From positions 1,363,421-1,427,420 of the forward strand of contig VWZS01000240.1 in the NCBI GenBank assembly GCA_013397075.1: a DNA stretch of 64,000 nt, given 5' to 3'. Made by a program: the position numbers and the translations under genes. Numbering within the stretch: position 1 is the stretch's first letter; each line of letters opens with the position of its first letter. Below the pieces are notes generated by a model that had not been told where the DNA came from, did no database searches, and saw only the letters and a list, made by a program, of their open reading frames with translations. Source of the DNA: Rhabdornis inornatus (taxonomy: Eukaryota > Chordata > Aves > Passeriformes > Rhabdornithidae). Shown here piece after piece: positions 14,355-26,538 of the stretch.

Positions 14355-14440
14355 TATCACAGAAACAATTTGGTTGGAAAAGACCTCTTGAGATCATCGA
14401 GTCCAATCTGTAGATCATGAGTCCAACCTAAATATTCATC
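14355..14440 (-). mobile_element. CR1 LINE 3'-end scrap, antisense
   Basis: The + strand reads ATCACAGAAACAATTTGGTT followed by GGAAAAGACCTCTTGAGATC and ATCGAGTCCAA. This is the reverse complement of the typical avian CR1 3' untranslated end (TTGGACT..GATCTC..GGTCTTTTCCAACC..TTCTGTGAT). Similarity fades after about 14440. The copy is short and diverged, hence old, and inserted opposite to SLC25A21. Confidence 0.75.
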
Positions 14441-16475
14441 AAAATGGAACTGTTCTTGTATGTAGTGGCGCAGATGCTGGGTATGGAGGCAGCATAGGTG
14501 CAGTGACACATAGACTTCTTGCATCCACAAGCTGCACTGGAAAAACAAAGGTGAGATGAGCAGTGAAAATTAATAACTAGACCAGTTTTGTTTCTTGCAG
14601 TGAGATTTAGCTAAGCTATGCTACCTAAGTACATCCATATAGAACCAGATGGTTTGAAATGAGAAAGCAGGGAGATACGAAGAAGTTTCATTAAGGTGTT
14701 GAAAGAGAAGCTGTCCCAGGTGCCCTTATTAGCTGTAAATTCATTTTTGTTGAGAGATTAATGTTGTGGTTTTTCACTACAATAGGTATTAAAAAGCTTA
14801 AAAACTAAAAAGATTTCACACAAATTATAGTCTGTGGCTTCTGAGGTTTTCTGGGCTGAGTTTATGTTAACTTGTATTGCTTCTCGAAAGAAAACTATTG
14901 AAGTATTAATATTTACAATAATGTAGTACTATTTTTAAATAGAAAACTAGTTTCAATATTTAAGTCAATGAGTATGAAAACAGTGTTTATCTCATCCCAA
15001 TTCGCTAGTATTTTTCATATCTGGACAAAGAGTCAAATCAAGAGACACTTTTCAAGGTAACTGATTATTCATTGTTTTTTTCCTATGGAATTCCTATGCC
15101 CCGATACTGGAACTAAACCAGAATATTTTTCGTGTTTGTATCAAGTCATGAATCTGTGAGCAGAAAAAAGAAGATGATTACATGAAAATATTATATATTT
15201 AAATCACAGTTTAGCAGTAGACTGCACAAAATTTCTGTTGGGCAAGAGCTAATACAGACTTTTACTTGCCTGTTTCAAAAGCAGTCAATACTGATCTAAA
15301 CAAAAAGCAATGAATACCTGTTTTTCTCCAGGAAGTTAGACAGAGGCAGAAATTCACATTTAAATAGACGTCAGAAGTAAGTACTAGGAAAAAAAATGAG
15401 ATAAAAAATCTCAGATGAACTATAATGTTAAATTTCAGATAAAAATAAGAAAAGAAATCAGTTAATCCTGAAAAACCTGTTTGACTCCGTGAGTCTTTCA
15501 TTCCTGTCTGCACGAGTTGTCCAGTTTTCTGGAGCGTGGTGATTGTGACAACTGTGAAGGAAGTGGGGGTGGAATGTGAATTATTTTAGTTTGTGGAAAC
15601 CTTTAATCCTGATAACCCGTTCCTTGTGTGACCACAAAAATATGAAGAAGAGAGCCCCAGGAAAGGGCTTCATATTTAGGTACTAAGCAAATGAAATCGG
15701 TGTATGATGTGTCAGGCTCAGGTGTGTAAATCTGTGAGGAGGGTATAAGAAACTCATTTATGGCCCATGTTTATTTCATATTGACTATATGAAACACCCC
15801 CAATGGTGTGTGGCATTTTCTGAAAATACGTAAATATCTAAATCTTTAAGAGTTTAGTACAAACTAAAGTGAAAAGAACTAAACTAAACTAAAAAGGGTT
15901 TAGGCATCTTCCTCCAGCACTCTGAATTCCCCTTTGGCATCTGTAATTTTATGTTAAATTGACTAAATAAACCCATAACTAAATAAAGAAACATAGTGGG
16001 AAAAGAAGTATTACTAATGGCCTGTCCCTGAAAATGTTTACATTTGGGAATATTGCTTATGATGATTTGTAGTTACATTTTTCAGTAGTAGCAACAAAGG
16101 TAAGCCAGAATGTCAAAGCCCTGTTTAGCCAAGACACTTCATTTTTTGACCTTATTATGTTGAGGTTAAGTATGCAGAATCAGCCTAGGAAATATTTATT
16201 TTTATGAATGCTTATGCAAATGTTTCGTTTGCTGCAGTGGCTCTTACTGAAAATAGACCAGTATTGTTACTGCAGTATCACTGCAGCAGTCTGGTGGTTT
16301 CGTGGAAAGCTTCTTCATCACAAATAACAGCCAGAATTCTTTAACCACACCTCTGATTTTGTCCTCATTACAATGAAAAGGACAGAGGAAATAATTGTCT
16401 AACCACTAACAGAACGCTGTCCATTTCAAAGAACCAGTAAACTCCTTTCTCTTTACAGAACACTAGAAATCTTTT

Positions 16476-16609
16476 AACAAAACAAAACAAAGCAAAACAA
16501 AAACAAAACAAAAAAACGAAAAATGAAAAACAAAAAACAAAAAAAACCACAAAATTTAAAAAATAAAACAAAACAAAATTTAAAAAAAATAAATAAATTT
16601 AAAAAAAAC
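16476..16609 (+). repeat. A-rich AAAAC-type low-complexity tract
   Basis: About 134 bp of almost pure A with regularly spaced C (AACAAAACAAAACAAAGCAA at the start), passing into AAATTTAAA and AATAAATAAATTT motifs. The 67-codon minus-strand open frame here, rich in F and V/C, is an artefact of this composition. It could be the decayed tail of a retroelement, but no body was identified upstream. Confidence 0.9.
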
Positions 16610-19600
16610 AGGAAAAAGTCCTACAAAAATTCCCTTCCCCCAGACTTTGAGTATCTCTTTAGCTGGAAATAAAATTTCTTCATGGGGAATTAAATTCTTC
16701 AAAGAAGGATCCATCCCTTGAACTCTTTTCTTGTCTTCCAAGAGAATGGGAGCCACAAAACATAAAATTTAATTGAGACTCACTAAATGAAGGCTCAGTC
16801 GAGCAGAGCATTAAAGGTCACATAACTTTCTTTTAAAGGGAGGCAGAACTATTAACTTCAGGAATTTTGTGAACTTGTTTTGGGAGCATCCAGTCCCTAC
16901 CAATTGCACAGGAGCTGCAGTGGTGGGAATCCTCTCAGGTGATGAGTAACCTCTGCTCAGCTGGATTTGCTAGGAGCCGTGCAGTAAAGGTTCTCTGGTT
17001 TCACTTATGAGACGATGCATGAATTGACAGATCTTTGACAGTGAGGTAAACCCACCAGGAGCATATCTGTTTATTGAGGAGTGACAGCTTTATAGCCAAC
17101 ATAAAAAAAAAATCTGATGCTTATTGGGGAAAATGTTTGGACACAGGATTAACTCAAACCATTAGTAGAAAAAACTTTTCATTCTCTGTAGATCCTACAA
17201 ATAAGATGTTAGATTGTGTAAAATGACTGATTTTTATATCATCATGATCTTTGCTGCATTTGTATTCACTTGCTTTTTTTTGATAGTGACTTAAGTTGGA
17301 ATTTGAAATGTAAGAATAAACCAATGTTCTAGCTGAATGTATATGTTGTATCTATATTAAAGACACATGGTGTTGTGTCTTATATTAAGAATGGAAAATT
17401 ATGCCCATCTGCGTTGTCTTAATCTGCAGTTACAGCATTAAAATGATGGATGCTTTTATTTCAGTTCTGTAAACAACTTTGTCTTATAAACTTGGATTTT
17501 CATGGGCTCATAATTTTAACAGTAAATGTTCTGGGTTATAGTTGGGTTTTTTGGGAGGCACTCAGCCAAGAAAGCTGTTATTTTCTCATTCATTTGTTAA
17601 CTTGCCTGAAATAAGAAGGGTAGTAGTGTCCTGGATTCCAGTTTTATAATTCAACAGTTCAGTAAGTTACAGTTTAAAGTGTTTGTTAGCCTTTCTTAGA
17701 GCTAGATGGTCCTGGGAAAGTGCAAAACACAATTGTCATTAATTTGAGACTTCATTACTTCTGCTGAGTTATTTGATTATTTATGTTTAATTTGCTTTGG
17801 TAAGGAGCAATTACCTCTACATTTACACAGTCCAATAGCTTTATAATTATTCCTGTCTTGTTTTCAGCACCACCTTACCACTCTCTTGTACCTATAATTG
17901 TCTGTATGACCACACACACCTTTTTTTTAATAAGCAGCGCCCTGACTCATGCATTAATGGGGTTATAAAGCTGCACAAAACTTGTCAGCTATGGGTGGAG
18001 TATGTGGGAGAACAGCCAAGACTAAGCAGGAGCTGGATGAGTGCAGAGTCATCAGCAAACATGCTGAAGCTGGTGGGCTCCTGGTTTATGTGATATCAGC
18101 GATCATGCATCAATTAAGGAATTTGCTAGCACTCTCCTTTGTCTTGCCTGATATGTCATGGTAACAAGTGTTTGAGAGATTGCAGCAGTGCTTTTGAGGC
18201 CTGGCTCTCCCACCTGGCTTCAGAAGACACTCTGCTGCTGCTGAATGCCAGCAGGTCAGGGAAGGAGACTGGCAGAGTTGGCAGCCATGCAGGCAAGCAC
18301 CAGTCTCTGGCACTCACCACATCATCGTTGACCATTCCTGCTCCCAAATAAGGGTTCACAAGATACAAATACTATCCTTCACCTGAAGCCTTCAACGAAA
18401 TGTCCAGCCAGGAAAGTGTGACATTGTCAGTCATGCCAAAAATCCCTTTTTCCAGTGTGCATTTATAAAGGAGAGATTAATTTCCACTTACTGGAGGCAT
18501 AAATTCTTGTGGTGTCAGAAGACCAGACTTTAGGCTCTGCTTTCAGTGCTCTGAGGGAAGCAGAAGTTGTAGATTAAGATGTTATTTCACATACACAGAG
18601 CTATCTGCCCCACTCCTTAGTTTCTTGTTAGCATTTCAGACCAGGAGGAGCAGAAGAGAACTTGGACCCACGATTGCTCGCTACATTGAAGAATCTTATT
18701 TCTTAGTAGAGACTCGCCTACACTGACAGTTTCAGAAACTGTGATCTTGCAAACTTAAATACAGGTACCTTTCCTGCCCCCACTTCAGGAACAGTAACTT
18801 CCACCTGAGCACTGCAGACAGTCTGCTAGCACTTGTACTTCAAGAGGAAAAAAAAATCTATATATAGATTTTCTCTTCTAGGCCTACTGGCCTGTCTCAC
18901 ACTTATGACTCATAATACTTGTACCAGCCTTGCTAAAATGAGCCTGAAGATGCTAAAAAAAACCACTACACCTACAAAATGTCGATTTTTGTATGTCCTG
19001 ATGCATCTCCATAGTTCATAGTATACTGCTAATTTTTCTTCTTTTCATCTGTCACGTTGTAGAATTATTCTGTGTATCACATTATTCTACGTCGGCATCT
19101 TCTTGCCATACTATTGTGTTTATTGCAAACTTCACTAAAAACCTGTAATTTAGAGTATCAGAAATAATTATCACATTCCTGTATAAAATAATATCATCCA
19201 AAACATAAAGTCTCAAGTTTTATAAAAAATTGTTGAATTGAGAATTCTAATTGAAATTATAAAGGACAACATAGTGGCTTAAACTGGGAATCTGTGTTAA
19301 ATCTGCTGGCTTTCATGGATAAAATTAATGTCTTAGGGCTGAATCTTTAAACCCTTGCTCTTGCTTTGCACATCTTTAAAGAAGAAATACTCACTATTAG
19401 AAAAGCTAGTATTCGTATATTTTCAGGGAGCATGAGCTTGCAAAATTTAGATAGGGACATAGCAAGTTCTCATAGTACATCATTAAATTTATCAACTGTT
19501 TAATCAGTACATTTATTTTTGGCCACAATACTGCTCAGCAAGTGCCCTCATGCCTATGCAGTAAGATAGGATCCACATGGCCGTGTGGGAAATTGGTCTC

Positions 19601-22600
19601 ACAGTGAAATATCTGCAGTGAAAAGAAAAACAATTCCTTAGCATAGACTAGGCACCCCACAATCAAAGAATTTCAGAATTTCTTCTGGCTAATTAGTAAG
19701 AGTTCCTTCTTCATAGCTCATGACATACATATGCAGAGTAATGGATCTTCTTTCCCTGAAACTGTTCTTATACCAATTACTCTCACTTTAGCCCTTGGTC
19801 TGCATGGACCTATGTGCAATATCTGATCTTACTGTTATCAGTTTCGTTTCATTGTCTCTATTTCATCTGGACTTGTGTCTTAAAACCATCATTTTTATTC
19901 TTATTCTGAATGGGTGCTGAGCCATAACATTTAAATGATGGTATAGCCTTGAATAAAGTAATCATAAAGATTACTTTCAAGATTAAAGGAATGCATAAAA
20001 TTTGACTGACAGAATTTCCCTGATAATTTACTTTAACATATTGATTCATATTATACTCAAATGGTTTTAGATCAAATATGGCCATAAAGGAGACATCTTT
20101 TAAGTATTTATATGAAGGTGATGTGCATTATGCTTTCTTTTGTATATAACCAGTTCTTAATCCAGTGCCAACAATTCTGAGTGGCTGGATGCTTTTGCAA
20201 CACTAGTGAGTCACAAAATAAAGATGATACTTGTTCTTTTAACCAATGGATCTCTAAACACTTCACAGAAGAAGGAGGTACCATTGCCTCAAACATACAA
20301 ATGGGGATATTGGTGTGTGAAGTGAGTCAAGCAGAGTCAAGTAGATCTGGACTGAAGCATGCACATGGGTGGTTCTCAGGGCGCAGCCTGATACAGTGTT
20401 GCTTATTTGGCCCATGGTAGCAGTTTAATAGAAAAGCTCTGAGGAGCACACGTGTTGGACACAAAATTGCATTATTTGATACAGGTTTGTAATTCGGAAG
20501 TTTTCTGAAGTCTTAATCAGCCGCTCATTTTATGAAGTAGTTGTCTGAGGGCATGCCTGGATGTAGTGGCAGGTTTAGGCCTGAAGCTGGATATCCTGAG
20601 TGCAAGGCTAGCCCCCTGTTCCACGGACCAGACTGTCTCCAGGGCCAGCAGTGTTTACTGATGTTACTGTCATGAGGTTTTCATCATCCCATTCAGGAAA
20701 GAATTCTCTGCTCCTGACTGGAGGTTCCCTACCCCCATCTTCATATGTTAACGCTTGAAAGCATAAAAAAATGGCTTTGGAATGTGAAAAACTTTATGTG
20801 TGTAGCTGTCTGTAATACAGTGAAGTTGTAGTGGTGTAACTAAGGGCAGCATTTGACTAACCACATTTTTATTACTGACAGACACACATTTTACTTGCAA
20901 AATTTAATCTGGTATATATGGCAATGCAGTAAACAAGAACACTCTTTTAAAGAGAATCACTTCTGAGAATCATGTGCTTTAAAGATGAAACATACACTTA
21001 TTTATTTCCCATAGGAACAAAACACAATAAAATTATGTAAATCTTAAAAATGTCTTAAAAGTAAACAGGCCAGATGTTAACTGGCATTAGTTGTTATCAT
21101 TTGCTAAGGCCACTGGAGGTACACTCACATTGGGTGTCTGATCTGCATGTTTTTAAGGTTCAAGTTGTATTTTTTTCAAGTATTTTCATAACCATAGAGT
21201 TTTAACCTTAAAGATATGATGTCTCAAGTGCCTCTGTTTTCTAATACTATAACATAAATAGAACCCATTATAACATAAGTATTTATAGCAGTAGCTCCCT
21301 GGAATAAGATGACTGCATCCTAAGATGCTTATATGAAAGAAGTAAAAAGATACCTACAAGAATTGTTTGCAATCCATTTTAATCTATCTACTCAGAAGGT
21401 CAAAAATTGCTTAATTCTTATTATTTTAACATTCAAGGATATTTATCATTTTGCCACATTAGGTTCCTGATGGTTTCAAACATCATGTTTAAATAGATCA
21501 ATGTGATAATTGTGCTTATAATAAACCTTCTGTTAGGTCTAGTGTGTGGAAAACACCATACTATGCTTTATCATCATTCACAGAATATGTTTATGTTCTC
21601 TGAAAGTGAAGACTATGTCTGCCAAATTTGGCAGCCCAGGAAAACGGCCATGAATTTCTTCTGCTCCAGTAACTGGTTCAGTGTGAAAGACAGCAGTGTT
21701 TCATAGAGGTGAAACACTACAATGACATTCCCTGGGGCTCCAAGCAGAGGTTTGCTCCCTGATGGAGACATTTCTGCCTGGCAGCGTTCTCCTCACTTCA
21801 GGCAGGGACATGGTGCTGCCTCTGAGCCCTAAAACCTCCATGCCCTGGAGCTGCTGAGCTGAGAGCCACCTAGAGTCAGGAACCTGGGAAGAGCTCACAC
21901 AGGCTGTGCCGTACATGTTGTCCTCCTCCACAGCTTCCTTGGCTCCCCTAGGACTGTAGGAAAATTTCAGCTGCTGAGAATCTTTCAGGCCAGGAGCCAG
22001 AGTTTAGTCACAGCCAGGGTGGCATATCCCCTGAATAAAGGTTTCAGCAATTATTGTTAAATGGCAAATTAGCTTCAGCCATACTTTTGGATCATGCTAC
22101 TTTTTGGGGATCTGTCCCTAAAAATCCTACTTGTTCTGAAATGATATCTCTTTAGTGCCATTAAAGTCTCCAGAAATGAAATGTGTATTTAAAACATGAG
22201 AAACTGACTCAAACCATGATGGAGAGACTGGGGGGGCTGTCTCTCAAATCTGAGCTGGGGCAAGGCTGTCATACCCAGTTACAGACAGATAAAAAAGTCT
22301 GAAATCTATCTGAAACCTCGTTCTTACCAAAGGAAATAGCTCTGAAATCTGATGGTTGTCAGTACCCAGCTGTAAGAATTAGCTATTTATCAGTTATGTA
22401 AATCTAGCCATTGCATCTAACGTTTCATAAACACGGTCGTGGAGGCACCATGAGGTGCAAAATTAATTGTAGGTACATGATGTGTTTCTTTAAAAGACAA
22501 GTGGTTATTTACTTCTCTGTAATTTGGGCTTCTGATAGTTATTATTTTATAACCTCTTCTTTAAAATAAAAATTCCACTGTATCAAGGGGAAAAAAAACA

Positions 22601-24858
22601 GTGACCAGAGAACAGATAAATCATTTTTATGTCCTTAGAACAGCTGACTTCACACTTTTATTACGTTGTTTGAAATAGCATCTTTTCATCTGGAAGGAAT
22701 CAGTTTAAAATGTGATTGTCAACACAACAAAACCAGCTTTCTGTTTAAAATGACTGCTTGTGAAGCTTAGAACTACACTTTTGCCAGGATTTTCTTTACA
22801 GACTTTAGTTACTAGAACCAAGAGATTTTAGATGGGATGTTCACAGGAAATACCTGGCAGACAGCATAAAATGCAAAGTAAAGCATTTTTTTTTCAGTTG
22901 TAGAAAGCATGCCTGTGGAAATGAGCAACAGTGTTTTAGGTCAAAAGCTTTTTTTTTTTTTCCAAATAAAAGTTTCTAAGCTGTAGTTTGAAGTGGGTGA
23001 TAGAAAAAATTCTCATTAACTTTTTTGTGTCCTGACCTAAGTAACCAAACAACGTACACTTAGCATATTTCTTAGACTATATCTCATAATTACTTATAAT
23101 GGCACTATTATATCTCTGTCTAATCTGCATGTCTTTACCTCATTTAAATTTATTTCTTTACTGGTTACTTCTGAAAGCACAGCTTTGTCTCTTTTATGCC
23201 AATCTTTTTAATTACTTCAGTCCACAGTTTTTTATTTATATGTAACTTAGATTGATTTGAGCAACTAAAATTCTTACATCTATAAAAATGCAGATCAAGA
23301 TTCTATGCCAAATTAAGTACTTTATTCAGTAATAAAACATTTTCACTTCAGAAATAACTGAACTTTACATTATATCCATTTGCTCATTATTTTAACTGTA
23401 AATTACAAAGATGTACTAAGACTATGACAAACTATTATAACAGGTAGGATTTTTTCAGCAATCATAGTTTTCTTGTTTCCAGGGTAGGTTAACAATATAT
23501 TACCACAGTTTTAGTAACAATTTTGTATTATTAAAAGTGGAGATCTCTTCAATGTTTTTTCCTAATATATTACTTTGTTTTCTTCTTTAATGTTGGAAGT
23601 TAAATACCATTGCATGAGAAACTTCTAAAATACATCTTTGTCAGGAAGTCAGTCCTTTTGTTGAGCCATAGAGCTGCCATGGCAGCAGTGCCTGCCGGGT
23701 AGGCTGATCTTTCATCCCTGACACCATCACCAGCCCCTCTTCTCTTTGCAATGTTCTTTACCCAAACTGAAGTCTTCTTGTATAAAATATTTTACATTCT
23801 GAAAGAAATTTAGTAATCCAGATGTTGAGAATATCCATGCTTGGCCATGGAGGAGAACATATTCCTCCAAAACTGTGCCAAATCAAAATAAAAAGGCAAT
23901 GTAAATAGCTACAAATATTTGACAGTTACATAGATTTTCCATGGAATACATCTTAAATAAAACAAGATTAAATGGAATTAGCATGGAGTATGAAAATATT
24001 TTAGAAGAGTGTGTTTCTGTATAATGCTAACTCATAGGTCAGGGCATGTTGCATTCCATATAACTCAGAGAATCAAACTGTGAAAAATAAATAGTTCATT
24101 TTGCTTGTTATGTTATTGGCTCCTTCAAAGAAAATAAAATTCTAAATGCATAAGAGGTTGGGGTTTTTTTAGTTTCCATGTTCTTTGCTTATGCAACTTA
24201 TGACATGCTGTGGTTTTTTTACCCTATAAATATCAATACTAGCTTTAATGCAATAAAATAGTTTTATTTAATTCCAAAACTGTCTACATCAAGTGTAGTG
24301 TGAGTCTAACACGCTGCATCTCCTTACAGGAATGCATGCATATAAGCACAGATAAACTGCACCATTGCGTTCTGTCCATCCAGCCTAGAGAGCTGCTTTC
24401 ACAGTGAGCCAGCAGGCACTTCGTAGTAAATTTCTGAAGTTTTCATGTAGCATATGGGGCAATAATTCTGACTGAAGCCTTGGCTCCAGTTATAAATACA
24501 AGATCAATGCTCATCCTTTTTATATGGCTTGCCTTCAGTGTTTGTGTATTTCTGTGTATTTTAGCTCTGCCTGAACTTGCATACACACTGTTTTGTAGCT
24601 GACTGTCATACACTGACTGTCTCAAATACAGAATGATTTTTTAGGATTTATTTCATTCTGACATGGAATTTTTCCATAATAAATAAACACCTCTGCAGTA
24701 TAGGAATTAGGTAGCCAAACCCAATACATCTCTTTGCTGATCTCTGTAGGAGTTAAACTCTACGGCTGGGATAAATGCTTCTACAATCCTGCTGCCTCCT
24801 AATCTAGGTAGGGGCTCACATCACTTACCATTAAAACATTTAATGAATGTTAAACATC

Positions 24859-24880
24859 ATTACATTAATAATAATGTAAT
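24859..24880. repeat. AT-rich short inverted repeat
   Basis: ATTACATTA, 4-nt spacer ATAA, TAATGTAAT: a perfect 9-bp stem in an AT-rich surrounding. Confidence 0.8.
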
Positions 24881-25080
24881 TATTATTTTTAATAATAATA
24901 AAAACATTTAATTATTTCTTACTGAAAACATTTTATTTCTCAATGAAACTCTTCTTTCATAATTTTAATTCCACATTAACTAACTTTATATCCTGATTTA
25001 AGAAATAAATTTTGATAAATGCACATTCTTTAATTTTTAAAGCGCTTCTTGCAACAAATTACATATTCCATTATGTCTTA

Positions 25081-25122
25081 ATTCAACTATTTTTCTGTAT
25101 AATTCAACTATATTTCTGTATA
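25081..25122. repeat. Two 21-bp tandem units
   Basis: Two adjacent units beginning ATTCAACTAT and ending TTTCTGTATA, differing at one position. A simple local duplication. Confidence 0.9.
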
Positions 25123-26502
25123 TACTTCATCAAAAATGTCTTAAGTATTTTAAGAGCTGATTTTCTACACTACTTTTATTGGAAATATCATCTATCTTCT
25201 GTCTGATTTACCATTTAGTATAAAGATAGTATTTACTCTTTTGATTGCCACTGCGATTTAGAAGACTATATCTGGCCTAAATTTTGTGGATAAAAGTGAA
25301 TTACTAGCTAGTTAGCATTTCAGCTTTTGTTTTAAAATATTCTCGCTTATATGTCTCTGTGTTTGAAAATGCAAAATTATGTACTTGCATAATATTTGGA
25401 TTTTCTTTATACTTATTGGGCCACAGCACATTAAAGACTTTAATCTCATTTTTTTCATACTTTCTTAATTAATAGGTAATTTAATTTAAGTATCAAATTA
25501 ATTTAGATTTTCTTTAAGAAGTATGTAGAAGGGCAAACCAAAACTTCCAGTTACATTTTAAAAACTCCTGTGCAAATTAAATGTGTTGTCACAATTTTGG
25601 GAAAAATAAAATGTCTCTGACCACTCATGTTAATAGTTGCAAGTAATTAATAACTTTCAAGACTGTAATATAACAACAAGAAAAATAACAATGCATTTTT
25701 GTACAAATATAAATTTTCTTTTACTTCCTTCAAAATGTTATGATTTTAATTTTATCTAGGGTTACATAAAGAAAAAGGATGGAAATCAATTTAATTTCTT
25801 CCTGAGAACAAGTGTATTGGTTTACAAGGTGAAAACTTGGCTAGTGAGCAGTTTTTGCAGCATAGGGAATGCTGCAAAATGATAGGAATCAGCAGCAAGA
25901 AAGTTTTCTCAGCATCCTGTTTGGGAAAATGCAGTTTTTAAAGTAGGCCTTTCTAAGTTACTGTGAGGGAATGCTTGGAATTTTGTCTTTCTACCGAAAA
26001 GGATTGGTTTTCCCTTGATTGTCATCAGTTTGCTAGGTTGTCCTGCTATTTAAGCTATTAAAGACTGGTATGCTGCTTGGTCTCAGGTGATCCATAAAAA
26101 GGAATGAAGCCTTGGGAAGGTAAACCACCACCAGACTGGCTCGGTGTATCAGCCTTCCATGACGGAAGCTCTTTGTTGAGAATTGTTGGCAATTCCAGCA
26201 GTTTCCAACCGAAGATAAGAGCCAGCGTTCTCAGATAATGCCCTCGATCACACACCTGATGACAGACTCCTGCATGCAAGTTTTTTCAGGTGCTATGTTT
26301 GCTCAGTAATCCTTCAGTGCCAATCTCTTCTAAATGGTGAGCAGGTCCTGTCAGTAATGGACATCAGCCATTAGGCTTGTAATATTTGCCATAGATCAGG
26401 TTACAGCTTTGTTACTGCAGTGTGATGAATGGATGCTGTTATGCTCAGAGAAAATAAGTGCTATAAATTTAGCAGTCAGTACTAAATGAGTTGCTACTTT
26501 AG

Positions 26503-26538
26503 GGGCCTGATTCGCATCCTTCTGAAGTCAGTGGAAAC
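26503..26538 (-). repeat. Possible ancient interspersed repeat fragment, antisense
   Basis: Read on the minus strand this is TTTCCACTGACTTCAGAAGG followed by ATGCGAATCAGGCC, similar to the block at 13166-13196 and to a widespread old amniote repeat. Only the core is recognisable. Confidence 0.4.

Noticed and set aside
14357..14548. 63-codon minus-strand frame ending in GLDDLKRSFPTKLF
   Set aside because: Its C-terminal part is a translation of the CR1 3' end (the GGACT..GATGATCTC..TTTTCCAACC block), not a gene.
16368..16571. Phe/Val/Cys-rich minus-strand frame resembling a membrane protein
   Set aside because: Arises from the AAAAC low-complexity tract and has no coding support.
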